Position numbers and translations under genes: made by a program. The notes below the pieces were generated by a model that searched no databases, had not been told where the DNA came from, and was given only the letters and a program-made list of their open reading frames with translations. DNA of 64,000 nt from DATMER01 sp963741305. GTDB taxonomy: Bacteria > Acidobacteriota > Thermoanaerobaculia > Multivoradales > UBA5704. The DNA lies in contig CAVUHL010000003.1 of the NCBI GenBank assembly GCA_963741305.1, positions 4,278,001 to 4,342,000 on the forward strand, in the 5' to 3' direction. Shown here piece by piece: positions 19,869-28,224 of the stretch. Numbering within the stretch: the first letter of the stretch is position 1; every line of letters starts with the position of its first letter.

Positions 19869-21193
19869 GCCTTCCGTCTCCAATTCCAGAACAGGTAGAC
19901 CGGAACGCCCAGCGCCAGCACTCCGCTGGCGGCCAGGGCGTTCCGCGGATTCGCGATGAACTGGTTGATCACGATCGCGGCCCCGGCGAGCGTGAACAGG
20001 ATCGGCACCAGCGGGTAGGCCGGGGTCGGATACGGCCGCGCCGCATCCGGCCGCGTGCGCCGGAAGACGATCAGCGCCACCCCGGCCAGGGCGAAGAAGA
20101 TCCAATCGGCGAACACCGCGTAATCGAGCAGCCGCTCGTAGCCGCTGGTCAGGGCAAAGGCGCTGGCGAGCACGCCCTGGAGGAGGATGGCCGCCGTGGG
20201 CGCATGAAAGCGGGGGCTCAGGCGGGCGAGCGAGCGGAAGAAGAGCCCGTCCGCGGCCATGGCGTAGTAGACCCGCGGGGCGGAGAGCAGCGACAGGTTC
20301 AGGAAACCGAAGGTCGAGACCACGATCAGCAGGCTCACGGCCTTCGCCCCGGCCTCCCCCGCCAGCCGCTCGGCGAGGTCCGCGGCGGGCGTCTGGGTGG
20401 CGGCGAGGCCGGACGCGCCCAGCACGTGCACGTAGGCCACGTTCACCCCCACGTAGACCACGACCACGCAGGCCACGGCGATCAGGATCGCCCTGGGTAG
20501 ATTGCGCTCCGGCTCCTTGACCTCCTCGGCCACGAAGTTCAGGTTCTGCCAGCCGCCGTAGGCGAACATGGCCGGCACCAGCCCGGCAAAGAAGGCCGAG
20601 ACCAGCGGAAAGCCGGAGAGGCCGGCGGGCACGGCCTGCTCGAAGACGAGCCCCGATTCGCGTGTCACCAGGAAGGCCCCGGCGATCAGGACCCCGAGCG
20701 CCAGCGTCTTGGTGAAGGTGATGACGTTGAGCACGATCGCCCCGGGCTTGATCCCCAGGGCATGGAATCCGGCGAGGCCCAGGAGCATCGCCACGGACAA
20801 CGCCGTCGTGCTCGCCGGGGACAGATCGATCAGCCTGGCGGAGTACTGGCCGAGCGCCACGGCTACCGCCGCCGTGGCCGCGGACTGGACGATCAGCAGC
20901 AGCGACCAGCCGTGGAGAAAGGCCACCAGGGGGTGGAAAGCCTCGCGGAAGAAGGCGTACTGGCCGCCGACCCGCGGCACCACCGTGGAGAGCTCCGCGA
21001 AGACAAACGCGCCGAAGAGCGCGATCACGCCGCCCGCCGCCCAGACGCCCAGGATCAGCAGCGGCGTCTCCACCGTCCGGGCGACTACATAGGGATTGAT
21101 GAAGATGCCAGAGCCGATCATCCCGCTGATGGCGATCATCGTGGCGTCGAACAGCGTCAAGCGCCGGGAGAAGCCCGCGTTCGGGTCGCTCAT
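19865..21193 (-). CDS. APC superfamily amino-acid permease
   Basis: A 442-residue, 12-segment membrane transporter of the amino acid-polyamine-organocation superfamily. The first helix carries the substrate-binding motif SGMIGSGIFINP (GSGIF), followed by the usual GGVIALFGAFVFAELSTVVP and GGQYAFFREAFHP. It resembles the LAT/Steelin-like branch (serine/threonine exchanger-type). I start at the ATG at 21193 (MSDPNAGFSRRL); TATGCT lies ten bases upstream. A start 15 bases earlier (MLPAL) is possible. It is translationally coupled to the aminotransferase. Confidence 0.88.
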   Translation of the reverse strand: MSDPNAGFSRRLTLFDATMIAISGMIGSGIFINPYVVARTVETPLLILGVWAAGGVIALFGAFVFAELSTVVPRVGGQYAFFREAFHPLVAFLHGWSLLLIVQSAATAAVAVALGQYSARLIDLSPASTTALSVAMLLGLAGFHALGIKPGAIVLNVITFTKTLALGVLIAGAFLVTRESGLVFEQAVPAGLSGFPLVSAFFAGLVPAMFAYGGWQNLNFVAEEVKEPERNLPRAILIAVACVVVVYVGVNVAYVHVLGASGLAATQTPAADLAERLAGEAGAKAVSLLIVVSTFGFLNLSLLSAPRVYYAMAADGLFFRSLARLSPRFHAPTAAILLQGVLASAFALTSGYERLLDYAVFADWIFFALAGVALIVFRRTRPDAARPYPTPAYPLVPILFTLAGAAIVINQFIANPRNALAASGVLALGVPVYLFWNWRRKA

Positions 21194-21209
21194 GAGTGCG
21201 GGGAGCATA
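21194..21209 (-). promoter_or_regulatory. Candidate -10 for APC permease gene
   Basis: TATGCT on the minus strand (21209-21204) with ten bases before the ATG at 21193 and no Shine-Dalgarno. It fits the leaderless pattern seen elsewhere in the window but alone is weak. Confidence 0.35.
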
Positions 21210-21353
21210 TCAGCCCGGCTGTCACGCAATGCCGGCCGCAGGCACTAGATCTTGTAGGAGAACCTCTCTTCGAGCCTCAGCTTCTTCTTTCTCCTTGATC
21301 AGGGATCAGCTCTCCCCGGCGGACCGGGGGGTTAACCGTAGAGGAGGTCTTGT

Positions 21354-24300
21354 ATGGAGCCGACGAAGGATGCCGTGTTCCGCTGTGCCGGAGTGGTCGC
21401 TCTGGTAGCGATATCGATGCTTCTCCTGGCCGGCAGCGCCGCCGCGCTGGAGCCCAAGGACTCGGGCTCGTACCTTGATCAGAAGGAGTTCTTCAAGTCC
21501 GAGCTGTACATCTCCAGCTCCCAGGAGCCGGTCGACGCGATCATCCAGCGCCTCCCCAACAAGGCCCTCTGGGAGAGCTACCTGGCGGAGCAGGAGATGC
21601 GCCAGGCCACGGCCTCCCTCGGAGCCCCCCGTGCCCTGTCCCACGCCTACATCGATCCCCGGTCCGGAGCGGCGACCAGCATCATCGTTTCCGTCCCGAT
21701 GATCCCCGGCCGCGGCGTGGGCAACAACATCAAGCTCTCGACCCTGAGCATGCGCCTCGGCCGCGAGGTCCAGAAGGTCGACAACAAGACCGTGGGCGAC
21801 CTCATCAAGGCGTACATCCGCGACAACGCGCCCCTGCTCGCCATCGACGCCAACCAGCTCGGCGAGCTGCGCGCCGTCGAGGTCACGCCCGAGCTCTGGC
21901 AGGTGAGCATCCCGCAGAGCTACAAGGGGGTTCCGGTCCGCCACGGCCGCCTCGCGGCCTCGCTCAACAACGGCAACCTGGTGGTGATCGGCACCGAGAC
22001 CTGGGGCGACGTCAAGGGCCTGAGCCACAATCCGAAGATCACCGGCCAGCAGGCCCTCACGGCCGGCTTCGCCCACATCGGCGGCAGCTCGGCGGTCGAC
22101 GACCTCCTGCGCCAGCCGGCCCTGGAGATCATCCCCGTGTCGACGGGCGACGGCCCCTACGACGGCCCGGTGGGCAAGGGCTACAAGCACCGGCTGGTCT
22201 GGACCTTCGAGTTCGTCCGTCCGCCGGAAGACGCCCGCTGGGAGATGATCATCGACGCCCATGACGGCGAGGTGCTCGCCCTCCAGGACTTGAACCACTA
22301 CGTCAATCATTCGGTCACCGGCGGCGTCTACCCTCTGACCAACACCGGCATCTGCCCCAACCCGCAGAACTGCGGCATCATGCAGACCGGCTGGCCGATG
22401 CCGTTCGCCGACACCGGCCTCGTCTCGCCAAACAACTTCACCAACAGCGCCGGCATCTTCAACTGGACGAGCGGCACGACCACGACGACCCTGACCGGCC
22501 GCTACGTCGACATCGTCGATTCCTGCGGCGGGGTCACCAACAGCTCGACCACCGGCTCGATCGGCATGGGCGGCACCAACAACCAGCATGACTGCACGAC
22601 CGGCGGCGGCGGAGCTGGCAACACCGCGGCCGCGCGCTCGGCGTTCTACGAGGTGAACAAGATCGCCGAGCAGGCGCGCGGCTGGCTGCCCACCAACACG
22701 TGGCTGAACGCCCGCCTGACCACCAACGTCAACCTCAACCAGACCTGCAACGCCTTCTGGGGCGGCGGCTCGATCAACTTCTACCGCTCGGGCGGCGGCT
22801 GCCGGAACACCGGCGAGATCGGGGCCGTCTTCGATCACGAGTGGGGCCACGGCATGGACGACAACGATGCCCTCGGGGTCCTGTCCAACTCTTCCGAGGG
22901 CTACGCCGACATCGCGGGCATCTACCGCCTGCAGGCTTCCTGCGTCGGCCACGGCTTCTTCCAGACCCTCGACGACGGCTGCGGCACGACGGTAGACGGC
23001 ACCGGCTTCAACACCAACGAGGCACAGCAGGGAGCGTTGCACTGCGACACCGACTGCTCGGGCGTCCGCGACGCGGACTACCTCAAGCACACCCCGAACA
23101 CGCCGGATACCGCGCTCGGCTACGTCTGCACCTCCTGCCTCACCGGCAGCGGCCCCTGCGGCCGGCAGGTGCACTGCGCCGCGGCGCCCACCCGGCAGGC
23201 CGCCTGGGACCTGGTGGCCCGCGACCTCCAGCAGGCGCCGTTCAACTATGACAGCCAGACCGCCTTCATCATCGGCAACAAGCTCTTCTACACCGGCAGC
23301 GGCAACATCGGCGCCTGGCACTCCTGCACCTGCGGCGGCACCTCGTCCGGCTGCGGCTCGACCAACGGCTACATGCAGTGGCTGACCGCCGACGACGACA
23401 ACGGCAACCTCAACGACGGCACGCCGCACATGACGGCGCTCTTCAACGCCTTCAACCGCCACGGCATCGCCTGCGCGACGCCCGCCCCGGTCAACAGCGG
23501 CTGCGCCGGCGGACCGACCGCGGCCTCCACCCTCTCCGGCACCGCCGGCACCTTCCAGTCCTCGCTGTCGTGGACCTCGGTCGCAGGCGCTACCCGCTAC
23601 TGGGTGTTCCGTACCGAGGGTCACGCCGGCTGCAACTTCGGCAAGACCAAGATCGGCGAGACGACCGGCCTCAGCTTCACCGACACCCAGGTGGCCGCCG
23701 GCCGCAACTACTACTACAACGTAGTCCCGGCGGGCGCTTCGAACGCCTGCTTCGGCCGCGCCAGCAACTGCGCGACCGTCACCCCGACCGTGGGCACGCC
23801 GACGCCGGACTTCGCGGTCTCGTGCAGTCCGTCGAGCCTGTCCGTGGCCCAGGGCGGCAACGGCGCCAGCACCTGCACCGTGTCGTCCACCAACGGCTTC
23901 AGCAGCGCCGTCGCGCTGTCCTGCACCGGCCAGCCGGCCGGAGTGACCTGCGGCTTCTCGCCCAGCTCGGTGACGCCGCCGGCCAACGGCAGCGGCAGCA
24001 GCGCGCTGACCGTCTCGGTCGCCGGCACGGTGACGCCCGGCACCTACAATTTCAACGCCCAGGGCGTGAACGGCGCGACCACCCGTACCTCGCCGATCGC
24101 ACTGACCGTGACCGGTCCCGGCCCGGTGACCGTGTTCTTCGACAACTTCGAGACCAGCCTCGGCTGGACGACGAACCCCAACGCCACCGACAACGCCACG
24201 ACCGGCCTGTGGGAGCGGGGCGATCCGGAGGCGACCACCGACAGCGGCGCCAGGCAGCTCGGCACCACGGTCAGCGGCGTCAACGACCTGGTCACGGGCC

Positions 24301-24662
24301 GGCTGGCCGGCGCCTCGGCCGGCACCCATGACATCGACGGCGGCACGACCAGCATCCGCTCGCCCGCCATCGCCCTGCCGGCCAGCGGCACGCTGACCCT
24401 CTCCTTCTCCTACTACCTGGCGCACAGCTCCAACTCGTCCACCGCGGACTTCCTGCGGGTGCAGGTGGTCGGCGCGACCACCTCTCAGGTGTTCGAGGAG
24501 CTGGGCGCAGCCAACAGCGATGCCGGGGTATGGGCCACCTTCTCGGCGAACATCAGCGCATTCGCCGGACAGACGGTCCGCATCCTGATCCTGGCGGCGG
24601 ACGCGTCCACGGCCAGCCTCGTCGAGGCCGGCGTCGACGACGTGAGGATCACCCAGCAGTAG
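21354..24662 (+). CDS. Secreted M36-like zinc metalloprotease with C-terminal beta domains
   Basis: The 1102-residue preproprotein has a signal peptide (residues 10-32), an FTP/PepSY-like propeptide (to about 310, ending DAHDGEVLALQDLNHYV), and a gluzincin catalytic domain. The zinc motif is HEWGH (His495, Glu496, His499), and the third ligand is probably Glu515 in SEGYADI, as in fungalysins. Cys pairs are frequent. After the catalytic domain come a fibronectin-like segment (about 715-815), a BACON/NEW3-like Ser/Thr-rich domain (about 825-920) and a jelly-roll domain ending DDVRITQQ. A strong Shine-Dalgarno (GAGGAGG) precedes the ATG. A sharp terminator follows. It is a predicted extracellular protease; peptide specificity is unknown. 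Confidence 0.85.
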   Translation: MEPTKDAVFRCAGVVALVAISMLLLAGSAAALEPKDSGSYLDQKEFFKSELYISSSQEPVDAIIQRLPNKALWESYLAEQEMRQATASLGAPRALSHAYIDPRSGAATSIIVSVPMIPGRGVGNNIKLSTLSMRLGREVQKVDNKTVGDLIKAYIRDNAPLLAIDANQLGELRAVEVTPELWQVSIPQSYKGVPVRHGRLAASLNNGNLVVIGTETWGDVKGLSHNPKITGQQALTAGFAHIGGSSAVDDLLRQPALEIIPVSTGDGPYDGPVGKGYKHRLVWTFEFVRPPEDARWEMIIDAHDGEVLALQDLNHYVNHSVTGGVYPLTNTGICPNPQNCGIMQTGWPMPFADTGLVSPNNFTNSAGIFNWTSGTTTTTLTGRYVDIVDSCGGVTNSSTTGSIGMGGTNNQHDCTTGGGGAGNTAAARSAFYEVNKIAEQARGWLPTNTWLNARLTTNVNLNQTCNAFWGGGSINFYRSGGGCRNTGEIGAVFDHEWGHGMDDNDALGVLSNSSEGYADIAGIYRLQASCVGHGFFQTLDDGCGTTVDGTGFNTNEAQQGALHCDTDCSGVRDADYLKHTPNTPDTALGYVCTSCLTGSGPCGRQVHCAAAPTRQAAWDLVARDLQQAPFNYDSQTAFIIGNKLFYTGSGNIGAWHSCTCGGTSSGCGSTNGYMQWLTADDDNGNLNDGTPHMTALFNAFNRHGIACATPAPVNSGCAGGPTAASTLSGTAGTFQSSLSWTSVAGATRYWVFRTEGHAGCNFGKTKIGETTGLSFTDTQVAAGRNYYYNVVPAGASNACFGRASNCATVTPTVGTPTPDFAVSCSPSSLSVAQGGNGASTCTVSSTNGFSSAVALSCTGQPAGVTCGFSPSSVTPPANGSGSSALTVSVAGTVTPGTYNFNAQGVNGATTRTSPIALTVTGPGPVTVFFDNFETSLGWTTNPNATDNATTGLWERGDPEATTDSGARQLGTTVSGVNDLVTGRLAGASAGTHDIDGGTTSIRSPAIALPASGTLTLSFSYYLAHSSNSSTADFLRVQVVGATTSQVFEELGAANSDAGVWATFSANISAFAGQTVRILILAADASTASLVEAGVDDVRITQQ

Positions 24663-24667
24663 AGTTT

Positions 24668-24701
24668 GCGCGCGCGGAGGTTTCGGCCTCCGCGCGCTTT
24701 T
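24668..24701 (+). terminator. Rho-independent terminator of the metalloprotease gene
   Basis: Perfect 11-bp stem GCGCGCGGAGG / CCTCCGCGCGC (24670-24680 and 24687-24697) with loop TTTCGG, followed by TTTT. It starts eight bases after the stop codon and lies in a convergent gap, so it may also stop leftward transcription of the lipoprotein gene. Confidence 0.9.
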
Positions 24702-25110
24702 AGAACTGCTCGTAGCTAGGCCAGTTGGGATCGATCTGGTCAAGCAGGCTCTTGCAGACCACGTCCGGCACTCCCTCTGCAACCAAGCGCCGGACCCCCA
24801 GCCATCCAGGCTCGTTGATCAGGACTTTCCAGGAACCCTCTTCCCAGCGCAGCAGAGCCTGGCCGCCGGTTTCACCGCGGGTCCAGGTGGCGAGCGCGTA
24901 CACGGAGTCGAGGGCGATCTGCTCCAGCTTGACGGGCTCGGGTACCCCGTTGCCGTCATACATGTCATGGAGCAGGGCCTGCTGGATCGCCGCCTTGTGC
25001 AGGGCGCTCGGCGGCACCGGATTGATCATGTCGGCCGTGCGCGCGCTCTGCGTGCAGCCTGCCAGGCAGAGGGCGGCGAGAGAAGCGAGGATGGAACAGC
25101 TTTTTCTCAT
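24700..25110 (-). CDS. Hypothetical lipoprotein
   Basis: A 136-residue protein with a lipoprotein signal (MRKSCSILASLAALCLAGC, lipobox LAGC, Cys18). The mature part has a hydrophilic start and then a small alpha/beta region with ALDSVYALATWTRGETGGQALLRWEEGSWKV, which looks like a ligand-binding or NTF2/PepSY-like fold, but I do not recognise a family. It follows the DHHA1-type gene by 15 bases and is probably cotranscribed. The stop codon touches the T-run of the convergent metalloprotease terminator. Confidence 0.7.
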   Translation of the reverse strand: MRKSCSILASLAALCLAGCTQSARTADMINPVPPSALHKAAIQQALLHDMYDGNGVPEPVKLEQIALDSVYALATWTRGETGGQALLRWEEGSWKVLINEPGWLGVRRLVAEGVPDVVCKSLLDQIDPNWPSYEQF

Positions 25111-25125
25111 GGGGTTCTCACGCCG

Positions 25126-25881
25126 TCATCCGTTCGCCTTGAGCTCCCCGGTCACCATCCGGATCTGCTGGTCGGGCTCGTCCATGAGCGGGATGCTCCC
25201 GGCGCCCTTGTGGCCGCCGCCGCCGTAGCGCGCGGCCAGCTCGCCGACGTTGGTGCGGCAGGTCCGGTTGAAGATGCTGTGCCCCACGAGCAGCATGGGG
25301 AACTCCCGGTTGGGGCCCCAGTGGACGCGCACCGAGACGTTGACGTCGGGGTAGATGGCATAGACCAGGAAGCGGTTGCCGATGGGGACATGGTCCAGGG
25401 ACCGGAAGTCCGTGACCACCACGTTGCCCTCGACCCGGCTGCAGGCCTTGAGCTCCTCGATGAAGCGCTCGTTCTCGCTGTCCAGGATGTCGCAGCGGCG
25501 CTTGACACCCGGGTCGCTCAGCACGTGCTCGATGGGCGTGCCGATCTTGAGCAGGTCCACCAGGTGGAGGAAGTAGCTCTCAAAAGTGCCCATGCCGGTG
25601 CGGCCGTCGATGGTGAACCCGAGCTTGATGTACCCCTCGGGCGCGAGCACGTCGTCGGGCGTGAGGTTGGCCGAGTCCAGCCGGTCGGTCTCCTGCACCA
25701 GCTCCTTGAACTGGGGCATGGCCGCCTCGCCGCCGTAGTACTTGTACACCGGCCGGATGTCCGCCCGGCCGTCCGTGATGTCCTGGGGGTGGATGAGCGA
25801 GATGCCGTTGACGTCCTCGTTGAGGGTCAGCAAAACGGCGCAGGTCAGCCCGTCGAGGTCACCGCGTGTCACGAGTCGCAT
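25126..25881 (-). CDS. DHHA1-domain phosphoesterase homologue lacking the DHH segment
   Basis: The 251-residue protein opens MRLVTRGDLDGLTCAVLL, the typical start of a DHH-superfamily exopolyphosphatase-like group, and ends with a DHHA1 domain (VGELAARYGGGGHKGAGSIP). From memory of that family, a stretch of about 50 residues with NLPYH and the FDHH catalytic motif should follow HPQDITDGRADIRP. Here the text jumps directly to VYKYYGGEAAMPQFKELVQETDRLDSANLT, so the DHH metal-binding motif is absent and the frame is kept. The protein is shorter than its relatives by the same amount. Either catalysis was lost or the fragment is an assembly or recent deletion product. It shares a 27-bp bidirectional promoter with the DAHP synthase gene. 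Confidence 0.75.
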   Translation of the reverse strand: MRLVTRGDLDGLTCAVLLTLNEDVNGISLIHPQDITDGRADIRPVYKYYGGEAAMPQFKELVQETDRLDSANLTPDDVLAPEGYIKLGFTIDGRTGMGTFESYFLHLVDLLKIGTPIEHVLSDPGVKRRCDILDSENERFIEELKACSRVEGNVVVTDFRSLDHVPIGNRFLVYAIYPDVNVSVRVHWGPNREFPMLLVGHSIFNRTCRTNVGELAARYGGGGHKGAGSIPLMDEPDQQIRMVTGELKANG

Positions 25882-25908
25882 GATTGGAGGGATTATACTT
25901 GGTCCCTC
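25882..25908. promoter_or_regulatory. Bidirectional leaderless promoter with overlapping -10 boxes
   Basis: Between the divergent ATGs at 25881 (minus) and 25909 (plus) the plus strand reads ATTATACT at 25892-25899. This gives TATACT rightward (25894-25899, nine bases from its ATG) and TATAAT leftward (25897-25892, ten bases from its ATG). The two boxes overlap by four bases. Neither start has a Shine-Dalgarno on its own strand within a plausible leader. Confidence 0.6.
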
Positions 25909-27279
25909 ATGAATCGCCCCCGAGTCGTCCCCACGCCGCCCGAGCCCTCCGATTGGAGCCCGACTTCCTGGCAGAGCCGGCCCGCGGCGCAGCAGCCCGT
26001 CTACCCGGACTCCGCGCATCTCGAAAAGGTCCTCGACGAGCTCTCCTGCCTGCCTCCCCTGGTGACCTCCTGGGAAATCGAGCGGCTCAAGACGCAGCTC
26101 GCGGAAGCCGCCCGCGGCGAGCGCTTCCTCCTCCAGGGGGGCGACTGCGCCGAGACCTTCGCGGACTGCACCTCGCCGATCATCACGAACAAGCTCAAGA
26201 TCCTGCTCCAGATGAGCCTGGTGCTGGTCCACGGCATGCGCAAGCGGGTGATCCGGGTGGGACGCTTCGCCGGCCAGTACGCGAAGCCACGCAGCGACGA
26301 CCAGGAGAGGCGGGGCGAGGTCTCGCTCCCTTCCTATCGGGGCGAGTTGATCAACCTCGCGCCCTATACGCTGGCCGACCGCACGCCGAACCCCGACCTG
26401 ATGCTGCGCGGCTACGAGCGTTCCGCCCTGACGCTGAACTTCATCCGCTCCCTCATGGAGGGCGGCTTCGCCGACCTGCATCATCCTGAGTACTGGGACC
26501 TCGACTGGGTCCAACACACGCAGTACGCCGAGGAGTACCACCAGCGGGTGAAGGCGATCCGCGACTCGATCTGGTTCACCGAGACGGTCATGGGCCAGAG
26601 CAACCGGGAGCTCAGCCGGGTCAACTATTTCACCAGCCACGAGGGGCTCCACCTGCTCTACGAGCAGGCGCAGACCCGGCAGGTGCCGCGGCGCGCGGAG
26701 TGGTACAACCTCGCCACCCACTATCCCTGGCTCGGGATGCGCACCGCGGTGCTCGGCGGCGCCCACGTCGAGTACTTCAGGGGGATCGCGAACCCGATCG
26801 CGGTCAAGGTAGGGCCGGCCATGACACCGGAAACGGTGCTGGCCCTGGCGGAGGTGCTCGATCCGCACCAGGAGCCCGGCCGCCTGACCCTGATTCACCG
26901 CTTCGGGCAAAGGAAGATCGCCGATGGGCTGCCGCCGCTGATCGAGGCCATGCGCCAGGCGGGACGCACCGTGCTCTGGGTCTGCGATCCCATGCACGGC
27001 AACACGGAGGCCACCACCAGCGGCGTGAAGACCCGGCCGTTCAACCACATCCTGTCGGAGCTGGAGCAGGCCTTCGACATCCACACGGCCTGCGGGTCCT
27101 ACCTCGGCGGGGTTCACTTCGAGCTGACCGGCGAGAATGTGACCGAGTGCGTGGGCGGCGCCCGCGGACTCTCCGAGCACGACCTGCAGCACGCCTACCA
27201 CTCGACCGTGGACCCGCGGCTGAACTATGAGCAGGCGCTGGAGATGGCGCTGCTGATTGCCCGGCACGGCGAGCGGTAG
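25909..27279 (+). CDS. aroF: Class II 3-deoxy-7-phosphoheptulonate synthase
   Basis: First enzyme of the shikimate pathway, joining phosphoenolpyruvate and erythrose 4-phosphate. The 456-residue length and motifs are those of the class II (plant/Mycobacterium type): LQGGDCAETF (metal-binding Cys), VIRVGRFAGQYAKPRS, RGYERSALTLN, SHEGLHLLYEQ, VKVGPAMTPE, CDPMHGNTEA (metal His) and GGVHFELTGENVTEC (metal Glu). It starts at 25909, nine bases after a TATACT box. It stands alone, facing the DHHA1-type gene. The symbol varies between organisms. Confidence 0.93.
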   Translation: MNRPRVVPTPPEPSDWSPTSWQSRPAAQQPVYPDSAHLEKVLDELSCLPPLVTSWEIERLKTQLAEAARGERFLLQGGDCAETFADCTSPIITNKLKILLQMSLVLVHGMRKRVIRVGRFAGQYAKPRSDDQERRGEVSLPSYRGELINLAPYTLADRTPNPDLMLRGYERSALTLNFIRSLMEGGFADLHHPEYWDLDWVQHTQYAEEYHQRVKAIRDSIWFTETVMGQSNRELSRVNYFTSHEGLHLLYEQAQTRQVPRRAEWYNLATHYPWLGMRTAVLGGAHVEYFRGIANPIAVKVGPAMTPETVLALAEVLDPHQEPGRLTLIHRFGQRKIADGLPPLIEAMRQAGRTVLWVCDPMHGNTEATTSGVKTRPFNHILSELEQAFDIHTACGSYLGGVHFELTGENVTECVGGARGLSEHDLQHAYHSTVDPRLNYEQALEMALLIARHGER

Positions 27280-27297
27280 GAAAGAGCCCCCACCCAA

Positions 27298-27380
27298 GGG
27301 CGTGATGAATCACGCCCCTACAAGCGAGATCGAAACGTTCTGGGACTTGCTTGTAGGGGCGACATTCATGGCGCCCGGGC
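27298..27380. repeat. GTAGGGGCG-type hairpin repeat, copy 1
   Basis: CCCCTACAAGCGAG and TTGCTTGTAGGGGCG face each other around a roughly 25-base centre, and the outer ends (GGGCGTGATGAATCACG and ACATTCATGGCGCCC) are also partly complementary. A close relative lies at 62862-62931, sharing the inner arms and the GACATTCATGGCGCCC end. Such GTAGGGGCG palindromes are widespread in environmental bacteria and look like small non-autonomous elements or REP-type sequences. It sits at the 3' ends of the convergent DAHP synthase and MDMPI-like genes. Confidence 0.8.
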
Positions 27381-27387
27381 GGGGGCC

Positions 27388-28224
27388 TCACGCCATCACG
27401 GACAGCATCCCGAACACCGGCTCTCCCAGGCGCCGGTCCCCCCTCACCTCCGACCGTTCCGCGGCCTGCTCCTGGGTGATCCCCTTGGTCATCCGGCGCC
27501 AGGCCGTGTCCTGATCCATGCGGACGCGGGCCTTTGGCGCGTCGGGGGTCCCCTCGTAGAGCCGCCAGCGGTGGCCTTCGCGCACCAGCGCCCACTCCCC
27601 TCCCGCCTCGCCCGCGATCTCGACGGCTACGGCGGTCCCCTCCTCCGCCTCGACCGAGCGGTAGGCATGGGGGAGGCCACGTAGGAAGGCATCGAGCACC
27701 GGATGCATCAGCCGGCGGCTCGTCAGGCCGGGCGCTCCCACGGCTTCGCGGATCTGCTGCTGGTGGTGCCAGCGCTCCGTGTACTCCCGCGCCACGTCGA
27801 ACCAGCTCTCGGAAGTCTCCTCGCCGGCCCAGGCCACGGAGAAGAGCGCGGGGCTGGACGGGTCGAGGCCCGCCATGTGCTCGGAGAGCTCCGCCCCGGT
27901 CTTCTCCAGGAAGTCGGTCAGGAGCCGCGGGCTCATCCGCTTCATGGCCCGCACCCAGACGTGATTGAGATCGTTCAGGAAGGCGACGAGGTCTCCATAT
28001 CCCTCGATAGGCCCCTCCGGAGGAACGGGAGGCAGACGGTCGCGGTCGAAGGCGAGCCGGCGGATGGCGGTGTCGAGCAGGTGCGCGGCCACGTCCTTCA
28101 CAGTCCAGGCCCCGACCGCGGTGCGGCCCCAGTCCTCCTCGCTCAGGCCCCGGAGCAAGGGGATAAGCTCGGCATCCAGCTCCGGGAACAGCTCGACGAC
28201 CTCGATCTGTTCGATTCCCCTCAT
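27388..28224 (-). CDS. Maleylpyruvate isomerase N-terminal (DinB-like) domain protein
   Basis: A 278-residue protein with a four-helix DinB/MDMPI fold at the N-terminus: WTVKDVAAHLLDT carries one metal-ligand His and EYTERWHHQQQIR the ExxxHxxQ pair. The C-terminal part (about 195-278) resembles the SCP2-like MDMPI_C domain. Family members are thiol-dependent isomerases or transferases with a catalytic metal; the reaction here is unknown. The ATG at 28224 has GAGGAGGAG upstream and overlaps the stop of the ELWxxDGT gene (ATGA), so it is translationally coupled to it, an odd pairing of a secreted and a cytoplasmic protein. Confidence 0.75.
   Translation of the reverse strand: MRGIEQIEVVELFPELDAELIPLLRGLSEEDWGRTAVGAWTVKDVAAHLLDTAIRRLAFDRDRLPPVPPEGPIEGYGDLVAFLNDLNHVWVRAMKRMSPRLLTDFLEKTGAELSEHMAGLDPSSPALFSVAWAGEETSESWFDVAREYTERWHHQQQIREAVGAPGLTSRRLMHPVLDAFLRGLPHAYRSVEAEEGTAVAVEIAGEAGGEWALVREGHRWRLYEGTPDAPKARVRMDQDTAWRRMTKGITQEQAAERSEVRGDRRLGEPVFGMLSVMA

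Noticed and set aside
21306..24782. A 1158-codon frame opposite the metalloprotease gene.
   Set aside because: Antisense shadow of a GC-rich gene; the product is Gly/Ala/Arg/Asp-rich without motifs, while the plus strand has signal peptide, HEWGH and terminator.
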